A DNA stretch of 64,000 bases from Pannonibacter sp051860505 (GCF_051860505.1 NZ_JBHYDX010000017.1:56350-120349), one strand, 5' to 3'; numbered from the stretch's first letter, positions 17,550 through 27,202 are shown. The notes: generated from the letters alone by a model not told the origin. A program made the numbers and translations.

Positions 17550-17838
17550 GTCCGCCCCAAGTATCAAGTTTGAAACTGTCCCTAAGGGAGGAAGGTAACT
17601 GTGAAGCCTTTACAGAGGGATAAGGGGCCCAAGTAAACCGGCGCATATCTCGGAAAAAATGAGGCCAGACTTGTAACGTGTTGCGATGTCGTTCCCCAAA
17701 GTAACATTACAAAGGATTAATCCGCCCGACAGGCGGCTGTAAGGCGACGCTCTCCATATTGGCGAGGAAGGACGAGGGATATGTCCCCGCGTGTTCCCGT
17801 CCGGTTCTGTTTCGCTCCAGACCTCCAAGGAGAGCCTT
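17550..17838. promoter_or_regulatory. Divergent promoter region, DUF2336 gene / degP
   Basis: About 290 AT-richer bases between divergent genes. It contains TTGTAA and TTACAA about 40 bases apart in inverted orientation (around 17670-17712), possible binding sites for an OmpR-type regulator. No gene is visible. Confidence 0.45.
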
Positions 17839-19365
17839 ATGAACAATACCGCCATTGTCGCCCGCAACTTCCCTGGCTCACGCCGCTCGCGTCTGCTTGC
17901 CGGTGCCATGGTGCTTGGACTGGCCGGTGTTCTCAGTGCCCAGACCATCCTGCCTGGGCAGCCTGCGTTTGCCGAAGCTGTTCGGGTGCAGAGTGCGGCC
18001 CCGGCCGACTTCTCGCAGGTTGTCACCGCCGTCCAGCCGGCCGTCGTCAGCGTCCGCGTCAAGCAGGCGCCCGAGCCGCAGATGATGAACTTTGGCAACC
18101 GTGGCCAGCAGGGTTTCGGCATCCCCGGCCTTGACGGGCTGCCTGATGGGCATCCCTTGCAGCGGTTTTTCGAGCGCAAGGGGGAAGGCCAGCGTGGCCA
18201 ACCGCGCGGCGAGCCGAAGGCCTATGGCATGTCGCAGGGCTCAGGCTTCTTCATCAGCGATGACGGCTATGTCGTCACCAATCACCATGTGATCGACAAG
18301 GGAACCGAGTTCACCGTCATCGACAACGAAGGCAATGAACTGGAAGCCCGCCTGATCGGCGCCGATCCGCGGACAGACCTTGCGTTGTTGAAAGTCGAGG
18401 GCGACGAGCCGTTCACATATGTCCGCTTTGCCGACGACGCCCCGGCTGTGGGCGAGTGGGTTGTTGCCATCGGTAACCCCTTCGGCCTTGGCGGTACGGT
18501 GACGGCAGGCATCGTGTCGGCACGCGGCCGCGACATTGGCGCTGGACCTTATGACGACTTTATCCAGATCGACGCGCCCGTGAACCGGGGCAACTCTGGT
18601 GGCCCCGCCTTCAACATGAAAGGCGAAGTGATCGGCGTGAACGCTGCGATCTTCTCGCCGTCCGGCGGCAACGTCGGTATCGCCTTCGCCATTCCGGCGT
18701 CGACGGCAACTGATGTGGTCGGTGACCTCAAGGACCGGGGCGCCGTGGTGCGAGGCTGGCTTGGCGTCCAGATCCAGCCCGTGACGGGAGACATTGCTGA
18801 CAGTCTTGGTCTTGCCAAAGCGGAAGGTGCCATCGTCTCCGATCCCCAGAATGGCAGCCCTGCAGACAAGGCGGGGATCAAGGCGGGTGACACGATCCTC
18901 AAGGTCGACGGCAAGCCGATCAAGGGCCCGCGTGACCTGTCGCGGATGATTGCTGCCTATGCTCCGGATACCAAGGTGAAGCTCACCGTTTGGCGTGATG
19001 GTGTAGAGGAGGACGTGACCGTTACGCTTGGTACACTCAATGACCCGGACGCCGTTGCGCAGGTCACGCCATCGGTGTCTGGCAGCACCCAGCTTGCCGA
19101 TCTCGGCATCGAGGTCACCGGTGCAAAGCGGGCCGGCCTGGACGTGGACGGTGTAGTTGTGACGGCCATCGATCCCGATGGTCCGGCGGCCGAGAAGGGT
19201 CTGCGGGAAGACGACATCATCGCCGAAGTCGCGGGCCAGAAGGTCACCTCAGCCAGGGACGTGGAGAAGGCAATTGCCAAGGCGGAAAAGGATGGCCGCA
19301 AGGCCGTGCTGATGCGCGTCTTCAGCGATGACGCTTCGCGCTTCGTCGCAGTCCCGCTGGCCTGA
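17839..19365 (+). CDS. degP: Periplasmic Do-like serine protease DegP/HtrA
   Basis: This 508-aa protease has a long signal peptide (about residues 1-45, ending A-F-A). The chymotrypsin-like domain has triad His150 (T-N-H-H-V-I), Asp180 (R-T-D-L-A-L-L) and Ser253 (N-R-G-N-S-G-G-P). Two PDZ domains follow (about 290-385 and 410-505). It degrades or refolds damaged periplasmic and envelope proteins. ATG 17839 is used since it starts the signal peptide; the frame is open 16 codons upstream. It is followed by two hairpins and an OmpR-type two-component system that may respond to envelope stress. Confidence 0.94.
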   Translation: MNNTAIVARNFPGSRRSRLLAGAMVLGLAGVLSAQTILPGQPAFAEAVRVQSAAPADFSQVVTAVQPAVVSVRVKQAPEPQMMNFGNRGQQGFGIPGLDGLPDGHPLQRFFERKGEGQRGQPRGEPKAYGMSQGSGFFISDDGYVVTNHHVIDKGTEFTVIDNEGNELEARLIGADPRTDLALLKVEGDEPFTYVRFADDAPAVGEWVVAIGNPFGLGGTVTAGIVSARGRDIGAGPYDDFIQIDAPVNRGNSGGPAFNMKGEVIGVNAAIFSPSGGNVGIAFAIPASTATDVVGDLKDRGAVVRGWLGVQIQPVTGDIADSLGLAKAEGAIVSDPQNGSPADKAGIKAGDTILKVDGKPIKGPRDLSRMIAAYAPDTKVKLTVWRDGVEEDVTVTLGTLNDPDAVAQVTPSVSGSTQLADLGIEVTGAKRAGLDVDGVVVTAIDPDGPAAEKGLREDDIIAEVAGQKVTSARDVEKAIAKAEKDGRKAVLMRVFSDDASRFVAVPLA

Positions 19366-19441
19366 CCCCAGACCGGAGCCTGACCGCCCGCCGCGCTTGA
19401 CGTGTCCGCTGCCTCGGCGTCGAAGCGTGGCCGGCAGGACC

Positions 19442-19482
19442 CTCCACCCGGGCAGTCCGCCCCGCACCTTTGCCCGGTGGAG
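19442..19482. terminator. Imperfect hairpin after degP
   Basis: CTCCACCCGGGCA (19442-19454) pairs with TGCCCGGTGGAG (19471-19482) with one bulged C. It precedes a second, perfect hairpin and may form part of a tandem terminator. Confidence 0.5.
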
Positions 19483-19487
19483 CCAGG

Positions 19488-19524
19488 AGGGTCCGCAGTT
19501 CCCCGAAAGGGAACTGCGGACCCT
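19488..19524. terminator. Perfect 16-bp stem hairpin between degP and the response regulator
   Basis: AGGGTCCGCAGTTCCC, loop CGAAA, GGGAACTGCGGACCCT, a 16-bp perfect stem ending 37 bases before the next ATG. Only ATTCCAT follows instead of a T-run, so it may act as a processing or attenuation site rather than a strong intrinsic terminator. Confidence 0.6.
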
Positions 19525-19561
19525 ATTCCATCTCCCGCCCCAACTCAGGTACAAGTAACCC

Positions 19562-20263
19562 ATGATGCGGATTCTGATCATCGAAGACGACAAGCAGGCC
19601 TCGGCTTATCTGGCCAAGGGGCTGAAGGAAGTCGGTCACATGGCCGATCAGGCCAGTGACGGCGAGGAGGGCCTGGAAATGGCCTCCGCGGGCTCCTATG
19701 ACGTTCTTGTCGTCGACCGGATGCTGCCGAAGCGGGACGGGTTGTCCGTCGTGCAGTCCCTGCGCAAGGCCGGCAACCAAACGCCGGTCCTGATCCTTTC
19801 GGCGCTCGGTCAGGTGGACGACCGTGTCACCGGATTGCGGGCTGGTGGAGATGATTATCTGCCCAAGCCCTTTGCATTCACCGAGTTGCTCGCGCGCATC
19901 GAAGCACTAGGCCGTCGCCCCAAAGCCGGCGGCGAGGTCGAGACAGTGTACCGGGTCGCTGATCTGGAACTCGACCGTCTGGCGCACCGCTGCACCCGGG
20001 CCGGCAAGGACATCCCGCTGCAGCCCCGCGAATTCCGCCTGCTGGAATACCTGATGCAGCACGCCGGTCAGGTGGTGACCCGGACCATGTTGCTGGAGAA
20101 TGTCTGGGAGTATCATTTCGATCCGCAGACCAATGTCATCGACGTGCATATCTCGCGGCTGCGCTCGAAGATCGACAAGGACTTCGACACCCCCCTCCTG
20201 CACACCGTACGCGGTGCCGGCTACACGATCCGCAATGGTGCCGGCCGTGACAGCGCTGGCTAG
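19562..20263 (+). CDS. OmpR-family response regulator
   Basis: The 233-aa protein has a receiver domain with acidic residues E9/D10/D11, phospho-acceptor Asp52 in V-V-D-R-M-L-P and Lys in Y-L-P-K-P-F. A winged-helix C-terminal domain (about 130-225) follows, with R-E-F-R-L-L-E-Y-L-M and V-I-D-V-H-I-S-R-L-R. Sequence style is QseB/CzcR-like. It lies 196 bases after degP and its end overlaps the kinase start by about 29 bases. ATG 19565 is an equally possible start. Confidence 0.9.
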   Translation: MMRILIIEDDKQASAYLAKGLKEVGHMADQASDGEEGLEMASAGSYDVLVVDRMLPKRDGLSVVQSLRKAGNQTPVLILSALGQVDDRVTGLRAGGDDYLPKPFAFTELLARIEALGRRPKAGGEVETVYRVADLELDRLAHRCTRAGKDIPLQPREFRLLEYLMQHAGQVVTRTMLLENVWEYHFDPQTNVIDVHISRLRSKIDKDFDTPLLHTVRGAGYTIRNGAGRDSAG

Positions 20264-21677
20264 GCTTCTCCGGACGACGGCGTTCAAGCTTTCGCTGCTC
20301 TATCTTGCCGTCTTTACCGGGCTGTCCGGATTCCTGTTTGTTTCTATCTCGCGCAACACCGATACGCTGATGACCGAGCAGGTGGTGCAGACGGTCGATG
20401 CCGAAATCGAGGGCCTTGCCGACCAATATGCCCGCGGTGGGGCGAGGGCACTGGTTACCGCCATCGACAGCCGCGCCAGGCGGCCGGATGCAAGCCTCTA
20501 TCTGTTCGTCGACTTCGCCGGCAATGTCCTGGCCGGCAACATCTCGCGCCTGCCGACCACCGTTCTGGAAGAGGCGGATGGCGGGGTTCGACGGGTGAAA
20601 TACGCCCGTGGCGACGGCGAGACAGAGCGTGAAGCGGTGGTGCGCACCTTCGAGGTGCCCGGCGGCTTCCGGCTGCTGGTCGGACGCGATCTTGGAGAGC
20701 AGACGCGGTTTCGAGATATTCTGGGCGGGGCGCTGCGGGTCTGGCTGATCGTGGTGGTGGTGCTCGCGCTGGTGACCTGGGCCTTTGTCAGCCGCAGGGT
20801 GCTGAAGCGCATCGATGCCATTGCCGCCTCAAGTCGCCAGATCATGGATGGCAACCTGTCGCAGCGGCTGCCGCTTGCCGGCAATGGCGATGAATTCGAC
20901 CGGCTTGCCATCAGTCTCAACGCCATGCTGGAGCGCATCGAGCAACTGATGCAGAACCTGCGTGATGTGACCGACAACATTGCCCATGATCTGAAGACGC
21001 CGCTGACACGGCTGCGGACACGGCTGGAGACGACCTTGAGCGAGGCGCGCGGAGAAGCGGACCTGCGCGAGTCGATGGAAGCCACCATCGAAGACAGCGA
21101 AGGGCTCATCCGGATCTTTGATGCGCTGCTGCGAATTGCTCGTGTAGAGGCGATGTCGCCGGATGGCGGCCTGCAGCCGGTGGATGTGGCGGCGATTGCC
21201 GAGGAACTGGCTGATCTTTACGCACCGGTGCTGGAGGATGAGGGCGGCAGTTTGAAGCTGGACCTGCGTCCGGTTCAAACCGCGTTGGGGAACCGGGAAC
21301 TGATCGCACAGGCCCTGGTGAACCTGATCGAGAATGCCTTGAAATATGCCCGGTCCGAGAATGGACAGCCCCTGGCAATCACCGTAATGGTCAGGCAGGA
21401 AAAGGACCGGATTCTGCTGTCCGTGGCCGACAATGGCCCCGGCATTGGCGTGAAGGACCGTGACCGGGTTCTTGATCGCTTTGTTCGCCTGGAACAGAGC
21501 CGGACGGAGCCTGGCTACGGTCTCGGCCTCAGTCTGGTGCGGGCCATTGCAAGGCTGCATGGCGGTGCACTGGCGCTGGAGGATGCTGGGCCAGGGCTCA
21601 AGGCGCAAATCGACCTGATGGTTGCGCCGGCGGCAAAAGCGGGAGGCGAGGAAATCGATGGCACGGACAGGAGCTGA
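20235..21677 (+). CDS. Sensor histidine kinase partner of the OmpR-type regulator
   Basis: The 480-aa kinase has a membrane helix at about residues 18-38, a periplasmic domain of about 130 residues and a second helix at about 170-190. A HAMP domain (about 190-245) precedes the H-box N-I-A-H-D-L-K-T-P-L and catalytic boxes N-L-I-E-N-A-L-K-Y-A, D-N-G-P-G-I and G-L-G-L-S-L-V. It is probably autophosphorylated in response to an envelope signal and phosphorylates the upstream regulator. Start is uncertain among ATG 20235, GTG 20238 and GTG 20247. Its end overlaps glnE by 20 bases, so the whole set may be one operon. Confidence 0.9.
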   Translation: MVPAVTALARLLRTTAFKLSLLYLAVFTGLSGFLFVSISRNTDTLMTEQVVQTVDAEIEGLADQYARGGARALVTAIDSRARRPDASLYLFVDFAGNVLAGNISRLPTTVLEEADGGVRRVKYARGDGETEREAVVRTFEVPGGFRLLVGRDLGEQTRFRDILGGALRVWLIVVVVLALVTWAFVSRRVLKRIDAIAASSRQIMDGNLSQRLPLAGNGDEFDRLAISLNAMLERIEQLMQNLRDVTDNIAHDLKTPLTRLRTRLETTLSEARGEADLRESMEATIEDSEGLIRIFDALLRIARVEAMSPDGGLQPVDVAAIAEELADLYAPVLEDEGGSLKLDLRPVQTALGNRELIAQALVNLIENALKYARSENGQPLAITVMVRQEKDRILLSVADNGPGIGVKDRDRVLDRFVRLEQSRTEPGYGLGLSLVRAIARLHGGALALEDAGPGLKAQIDLMVAPAAKAGGEEIDGTDRS

Positions 21678-24600
21678 AGCGGGGGTGGGCCTTTCGCTGC
21701 ACCAGCGGATTGTGATCGTGCCGCTGGCGATTGATCCGAACCGGGGTCGTGGCTTCCTTGACGACCTTGTCAGCCGGGCAAATGCCGACACCGGAGCCAA
21801 CACCGGAGCCAACACCGGGGCAGAGAGCCAGCTTCTTCTTGATCTGCTGGACGGGGATGACAGGCTCAAGCAGTTCCTCGGTGCTGTGATGGCCAACTCG
21901 GCCTATCTGCGTGACCTGTGCCTGCTGGATCCTGCACGGCTCGGGCGGATCCTGATCACGGATCCCGATGCCCGGATCGTCGCGATGATCGAGGCGGCGC
22001 GCGATGCCCGCGCCGACAGCGAAGCCGATCTCATGCGCGTTCTGCGCAAGCTGAAGCAGGAACTTGCCCTCTCGCTTGGCCTCGCCGATATCGCTGGCGC
22101 AATTGACCTTGATGTGGTGACGCGGGCGCTTGCCGAATTTGCCGATGCTGCGTTGACGGCGGCGATCCGTTTCTGCCTGCGCGATCTGGCAGCACGGGGA
22201 CGCTTCGAGATTGCCGATCCGGACCAGCCGGAAGTGAATTCCGGCCTGATCGTCCTGGCGATGGGCAAGCACGGCGCGTTCGAGCTGAACTATTCTTCCG
22301 ATATCGACCTTATCGTGCTCTTCGATCCGGCAATCACCCCGATGCGTGGCAGGGCCGAGGCTCCGGTCGAGTTCGTGCGGCTGACCAAGCGCTTTGTGAA
22401 AATCATGCAAGAACGGACCGGCGACGGTTATGTGTTCCGCACCGACTTGCGCCTGCGGCCTGACCCCGGCGCAACGCCGGTCGCCGTTTCAGTCCCCGGC
22501 GCGCTCACCTATTATGAGGCGCTGGGCCAGAACTGGGAGCGGGCAGCGCTGATCAAGGCCCGTCCCTGCGCCGGTGACCTCAAGGCCGGTGATGCCTTCC
22601 TGCACGAGATCGTCCCCTTCATCTGGCGCAAATACCTCGATTTTGCAGCGATTGCCGACGTGCATTCGATCAAGCGCCAGATCCACATGCACAAAGGGCA
22701 CGGCAAGATCGCTGTGGCCGGGCACAATGTGAAACTCGGGCGCGGCGGCATCCGCGAGGTCGAGTTTTTCGTCCAGACGCAGCAGTTGATTGCCGGCGGA
22801 CGGAACCCCGAATTACGGGGCCGCCGGACGCTGGAGATGCTGGAGAGACTCGTGGCTTCCGGCTGGATCGAGGAGGAGGCGCGGGCTGATCTGACGGCCG
22901 CCTATCGCTTTTTGCGCGGTGTCGAGCACCGCATCCAGATGCTGAACGACGAACAGACCCATCTTCTGCCGCAGGACGACGAGGGGCTGTTGCGCGTCGC
23001 CTATCTCTGTGGCTTTGAAACGCGCGCTGCCTTCGAAGCGAAATTGCTCGTGCATCTGCAGAATGTCCAGCGTCACTACGCCGACCTGTTCGAGGACGAG
23101 CCTGAGTTGGCGTCTGAACTCGGCAATCTCGTCTTCACAGGAGACGATGACGATCCGGATACGCTGCAGACCCTGTCGGGCCTCGGGTATCGGCAGCCAT
23201 CCGATGCGGCCAAGGTGATCAAGGCCTGGCATTTCGGCCGCTATCCGGCGATGCGGTCAACAAAGGCGCGCGAGCGTCTGACGGAACTGCATCCGGTGCT
23301 GATCTCTGCGCTCGCCAAGACAGACAATGCGGATGCGGCGCTGCGAGCCTTCGATGCGTTTCTGGCGCGGTTGCCAGCCGGGGTGCAGCTGTTTTCGCTG
23401 CTGCGCTCAAATCCGCATCTCCTGCATATGCTGGCAACGGTCATGGGCTCGGCTCCGCGTCTCGCGGAGACGGTGGCGCGACGCGTGCATGTTCTGGATG
23501 CGGTACTCGATCCGGCGTTCTATGGCTCGATGCCGAGCCGCGAGGAGTTCCGCAACGGGCTCGATCTGACCCTCGCGCAGGCGCGCTATTACGAAGAAGC
23601 CCTCGACCGGGCGCGGATCTTTGCGCAGGAGCAGCAGTTTCTCATCGGTCTGCGGCTACTCTCGGACACCTTGAGCGGCGATCAGGTTGGCTATGCGCTC
23701 GCACGTCTCGCAGAGGTCGTGGTCGACCGGATCCTGACCCGGGTGGACGCGCATGTGGCGGAGAGCCACGGCCATGTTCCCGGCGGCAACCATGCCGTGA
23801 TTGCCATGGGCAAGCTGGGCGGCGAGGAGATGACGGCAACGTCCGATCTCGATCTCATTTTGCTGTATGATGTGCCGGAAGATGCATCCCAGTCCGATGG
23901 TGTGCGGCCGCTGGCCATCAGCCAGTATTATATCCGCCTGACCCAGCGTCTCGTGACGGCGCTGTCGGCCCAGACTGCCGAAGGCTCGCTGTACGAGGTT
24001 GACTTCCGCCTGCGTCCGTCCGGCAACGCAGGGCCGCTGGCAACCAGCCTCACGGCCTTCGAGACCTACCAGAAATCCGAGGCCTGGACCTGGGAGCACA
24101 TGGCGCTGACCCGTGGTCGGGTCATTGCTGCTTCTTCTTCCGCCTTCGCGGACAGGGTAACGGCTTTCCTGCATGACACGCTGCGCCAGCCTCGGGATCG
24201 GGGGAAGGTCGCTGCGGATGTCGCCGCAATGCGGGCCCGGATCGAGAAGGAAAAGGGCACGAAAGACATCTGGGACCTGAAGCAGGTCGCCGGCGGGCTG
24301 GTGGATATCGAATTCATTGCCCAATTCCTGCAACTGGTTGATGGGCCGAGCCATCCGCAGATCCTGGCGCAGAACACAGGCGAAGTCCTGGCGCGGGCCC
24401 TTGATGCCGGTGTCATCGATGCCGATGTTGCTGGCAGGTTGTCGACAGCGCTGCGGCTATACCACCGCCTGACGCAAGTGATGCGGATGACACTTGCGGG
24501 CTCCTTCAAGGTGGCCGAGGCCCCGCGAGGGGTTGTCGACCTGCTGCTCACCGCGAGCGCTGCCCCGGATCTGCGCCGTCTCGAACTGGAACTGAGTGAA

Positions 24601-24678
24601 ACGCAACAGATGGTGCGGCAGCTGTTTGAACGGCTTGTCGGGCCGGTGGCGCTGCCAGAAAGCCCTGACACACTCTGA
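21658..24678 (+). CDS. glnE: Bifunctional glutamine synthetase adenylyltransferase / adenylyl-removing enzyme
   Basis: The 1006-aa protein has the two nucleotidyltransferase modules of GlnE. The N-terminal deadenylylation module contains G-K-H-G-A-F-E-L-N-Y-S-S-D-I-D-L; the C-terminal adenylylation module contains G-K-L-G-G-E-E-M-T-A-T-S-D-L-D-L. Linker and PII-response helices lie between and after them. It switches glutamine synthetase off or on in response to nitrogen status via PII. ATG 21658 has GAGGCGAGG just upstream. Residues 43-54 are encoded by three 12-bp tandem repeats. It ends three bases from the convergent PleC-like kinase gene. Confidence 0.96.
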   Translation: MARTGAEAGVGLSLHQRIVIVPLAIDPNRGRGFLDDLVSRANADTGANTGANTGAESQLLLDLLDGDDRLKQFLGAVMANSAYLRDLCLLDPARLGRILITDPDARIVAMIEAARDARADSEADLMRVLRKLKQELALSLGLADIAGAIDLDVVTRALAEFADAALTAAIRFCLRDLAARGRFEIADPDQPEVNSGLIVLAMGKHGAFELNYSSDIDLIVLFDPAITPMRGRAEAPVEFVRLTKRFVKIMQERTGDGYVFRTDLRLRPDPGATPVAVSVPGALTYYEALGQNWERAALIKARPCAGDLKAGDAFLHEIVPFIWRKYLDFAAIADVHSIKRQIHMHKGHGKIAVAGHNVKLGRGGIREVEFFVQTQQLIAGGRNPELRGRRTLEMLERLVASGWIEEEARADLTAAYRFLRGVEHRIQMLNDEQTHLLPQDDEGLLRVAYLCGFETRAAFEAKLLVHLQNVQRHYADLFEDEPELASELGNLVFTGDDDDPDTLQTLSGLGYRQPSDAAKVIKAWHFGRYPAMRSTKARERLTELHPVLISALAKTDNADAALRAFDAFLARLPAGVQLFSLLRSNPHLLHMLATVMGSAPRLAETVARRVHVLDAVLDPAFYGSMPSREEFRNGLDLTLAQARYYEEALDRARIFAQEQQFLIGLRLLSDTLSGDQVGYALARLAEVVVDRILTRVDAHVAESHGHVPGGNHAVIAMGKLGGEEMTATSDLDLILLYDVPEDASQSDGVRPLAISQYYIRLTQRLVTALSAQTAEGSLYEVDFRLRPSGNAGPLATSLTAFETYQKSEAWTWEHMALTRGRVIAASSSAFADRVTAFLHDTLRQPRDRGKVAADVAAMRARIEKEKGTKDIWDLKQVAGGLVDIEFIAQFLQLVDGPSHPQILAQNTGEVLARALDAGVIDADVAGRLSTALRLYHRLTQVMRMTLAGSFKVAEAPRGVVDLLLTASAAPDLRRLELELSETQQMVRQLFERLVGPVALPESPDTL
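21784..21819 (+). repeat. Three tandem 12-bp repeats inside glnE
   Basis: GCCGACACCGGA, GCCAACACCGGA and GCCAACACCGGG follow one another in frame and encode A-D-T-G, A-N-T-G, A-N-T-G. Copy-number change would insert or delete four residues without a frameshift. Confidence 0.85.
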
Positions 24679-24681
24679 AGA

Positions 24682-27021
24682 TCAGGCGGCGTGGGCTTCC
24701 TGGGCGAGGGGCAGGGTGAAGGTTACGGTTGTCCCCTGTCCCGGAACCGAGGCAAGGGTCAGCGCTCCGCCCTGGAGTTCGACCAGCGAGCGGGCGATGG
24801 CCAATCCGAGACCTGAGCCTTTGTGCGTCTTGGTGAACTGGTTCTCGACCTGGACGAAGGGCTGGGCCAGACGCTCGATATCGGCCTTGCGAATTCCGAT
24901 GCCTGTGTCCTTGATCTCGAACCGGGCCATGCCGCCGCGCTGTGTGACCGTGAGCCTGACCTGACCGCTGTCCGGCGTGAACTTGACGCCGTTTGACAGG
25001 AGGTTGAGCAGAACCTGCTTGAGGGCGCGTCGGTCTGCGGCAATGACCAGGCCCTGCGGCATGGTGCAGGTCACGTCGATGGACTTTTCCTGGGCCGGGG
25101 CGCGAATGATGCGGATGGCTTCATCGATGACGGTGCCGGCATCAAGGGCTGCAACATTCATGTCCATGCGGCCTGCTTCGATCTTCGACATGTCGAGGAT
25201 GTCGTTGATCACGTTCAGCAGGTAGGTGCCGCTGTCATAGATGTCGCGGCAATATTCGGCATAGCGCTCCGAGCCGATCGGGCCGAACATCGATTTGTCC
25301 ATGATATCGGAGAAACCGATGATCGCGTTCAACGGTGTGCGCAGTTCATGCGAGATGTTGGCAAGGAATTCAGACTTGGCACGGTTGGCGTTTTCCGCGT
25401 TTGTCTTTTCCTCGGAGTATTTCTCGGCCAGTTCCACGAGCTGCTGAGCCTGCATCTCGAGGGTCTGGCGGGATTTACGCAGGTCCGAGATGGTGGCGAT
25501 CAGACGGCGCTCGCTCTCCATCAGGCGTTCTTCCTGGCGCTTCAGGGCGGTGATGTCGGTGCCGACCGAAACGAAGCCGCCGTCCTTGGTCCGGCGTTCC
25601 GAGATCTGCAGCCAGCGGTCATCATCCAGTTGCGCCTCGTAGCTTGCATTGCTGCCTGCGATGGGGGCAGGGCCGCGGGCGGGGATGGTGGTGATGTGCG
25701 AGTTCCGCGCGGCAGCCATCACCTTGGTGTAGGGCGTACCGGGGCGCACGGCGCTGTCGGGAAGATTGTGCAGTGACTGGTAATTGGAGTTGCAGATGAC
25801 AAGTTCATTGTCCGAATTCCAGAGAACAAAGGCCTCGGAAATCGTTTCGATAGCATCCCGCAGCCGCAGGTCCGCTGTCCGGCTCTGCTCGGCCAATTCA
25901 TGCTGTTCAGTGACGTCGATGCAGATGCCGATCAGATGCGGTTCGCTGCGGCCCGGTTCTGTCTGGACTTCCCCGCGCGCCCGAAGCCACACCCATGACC
26001 CGTTGGCGTGACGCATCCGGAACATCCGGTCGACGGTCGTCTCGCCGGAGGTCAGGAGGCTTTCGGCAAGGGCGTAAAGGTCAATGTCATCGGCATGTGT
26101 CAGTTCTGAAATCTCTGAAAAGCCGAGGATGTCATCCTTTGGCTCACGCCCGAGCATGTCGTAGAGCGAGGCGGACCAGAACACGCGCCCCCTTGCGAGG
26201 TCCCAGTCGAACAGGCCGCAACGGCCATGGGCAAGCGCCGTATCGATGCGGGCCCGTGTAGCCGCATAGATCTCATCCGCCTGCTCGGCGCGGGTGGCTT
26301 GCGAGAAGAAGCCGTAGACCAGCACCAGCAGTACGGTGGCGGTGCCGACGAACAGCGTCACATTTGCTGAAACATCGCCGCGCCATTCGGCGAAGATGTC
26401 CTTCTCCGGCTGCATCACAGCGACCATGCCAAGACGGCCGCTGAGATGATGCACGGTGGCCAGTGCTGGATTGCCACTGTCCTTGTTGATGGTCAGCACC
26501 CCCGCGCGGGCGCCGAAAACCGTCAACGGCTGCGAAGGGCCAAAGACATCAGCGATCATCTGGCCTTCAAACTCGGTCTGCAGCGGAGCGCTGGCAACGA
26601 TCAAGCCGGTCGGGTCGGTGACGAGAATGACGCGGCCTTCTCCTGTTGCGCCGGCCGGTAAGGCGTCGGCCAGGACCCGTTGCAGGGCGGAGCGATAGCC
26701 CACATCCGGCAATTGGCTTTCCTCCGAGCCGACGCGCGCGGAGAGAACGGAGGCGATGAGGGAGATTTCGTCGCGGGCCTGCAGTTCGACGTCCTGGTAG
26801 TCGAACGACAGTTCAAGCACGCGGTAGACGGCGAGGCTGGCGATAAAGACCAGGCACAGGACCGGGATCAGGCGGCGGAACAGGGGTTCGGTGCGCAGCA
26901 GGCGCTGGTAGGTCGGCTGTGCCAGCAGGCGAATATGCCCGGTCAGCGTGCCGCTTTTCTTTCCAGCTGTAATCTGGGCAAGGCGTCGCATGGACGCGCT
27001 GCCGGCAAATGCCCGCGCCAT
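24682..27021 (-). CDS. pleC: PAS-domain sensor histidine kinase, PleC/PdhS-like
   Basis: The 779-aa kinase has membrane helices at about residues 47-68 and 218-238 enclosing an extracytoplasmic sensor. Two PAS domains (about 260-370 and 385-500) and a coiled coil follow. The H-box is F-L-A-N-I-S-H-E-L-R-T-P-L-N-A-I-I-G-F, and the dimerisation helix has the D-M-S-K-I-E-A-G-R segment typical of the DivJ/PleC/PdhS group. An HATPase domain with G-S-G-L-G-L-A completes the protein. In Caulobacter and rhizobia such kinases control DivK and polarity. The pleC symbol rests on this motif plus recalled rhizobial synteny beside glnE; kinase identity itself is certain. Confidence 0.82.
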   Translation of the reverse strand: MARAFAGSASMRRLAQITAGKKSGTLTGHIRLLAQPTYQRLLRTEPLFRRLIPVLCLVFIASLAVYRVLELSFDYQDVELQARDEISLIASVLSARVGSEESQLPDVGYRSALQRVLADALPAGATGEGRVILVTDPTGLIVASAPLQTEFEGQMIADVFGPSQPLTVFGARAGVLTINKDSGNPALATVHHLSGRLGMVAVMQPEKDIFAEWRGDVSANVTLFVGTATVLLVLVYGFFSQATRAEQADEIYAATRARIDTALAHGRCGLFDWDLARGRVFWSASLYDMLGREPKDDILGFSEISELTHADDIDLYALAESLLTSGETTVDRMFRMRHANGSWVWLRARGEVQTEPGRSEPHLIGICIDVTEQHELAEQSRTADLRLRDAIETISEAFVLWNSDNELVICNSNYQSLHNLPDSAVRPGTPYTKVMAAARNSHITTIPARGPAPIAGSNASYEAQLDDDRWLQISERRTKDGGFVSVGTDITALKRQEERLMESERRLIATISDLRKSRQTLEMQAQQLVELAEKYSEEKTNAENANRAKSEFLANISHELRTPLNAIIGFSDIMDKSMFGPIGSERYAEYCRDIYDSGTYLLNVINDILDMSKIEAGRMDMNVAALDAGTVIDEAIRIIRAPAQEKSIDVTCTMPQGLVIAADRRALKQVLLNLLSNGVKFTPDSGQVRLTVTQRGGMARFEIKDTGIGIRKADIERLAQPFVQVENQFTKTHKGSGLGLAIARSLVELQGGALTLASVPGQGTTVTFTLPLAQEAHAA

Positions 27022-27075
27022 CGGTAGAGCCCCGATTGTCTTGAAAAAACGTCGATCCGGTAAGCAGTTACGTCC

Positions 27076-27202
27076 GAATCAATTGCATTTGAATCCACGA
27101 ACCGGCTTTTGTCCAGTGGCTGACGGGAAATTTTTGGTTAACGCCTCAACTCAAATTGGAGGTGATGCGTTAACCTTTTGCTAAGTGCTTGAAATCGGAC
27201 TC
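27076..27202. promoter_or_regulatory. pleC-like gene upstream region with three GANTC sites and a 9-bp inverted repeat
   Basis: GAATC occurs at 27076-27080 and 27091-27095, and GACTC at 27198-27202. These are recognition sites of the alphaproteobacterial CcrM methyltransferase. GGTTAACGC (27136-27144) and GCGTTAACC (27167-27175) form a 9-bp inverted repeat. The whole stretch is AT-rich relative to the window. Confidence 0.5.
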
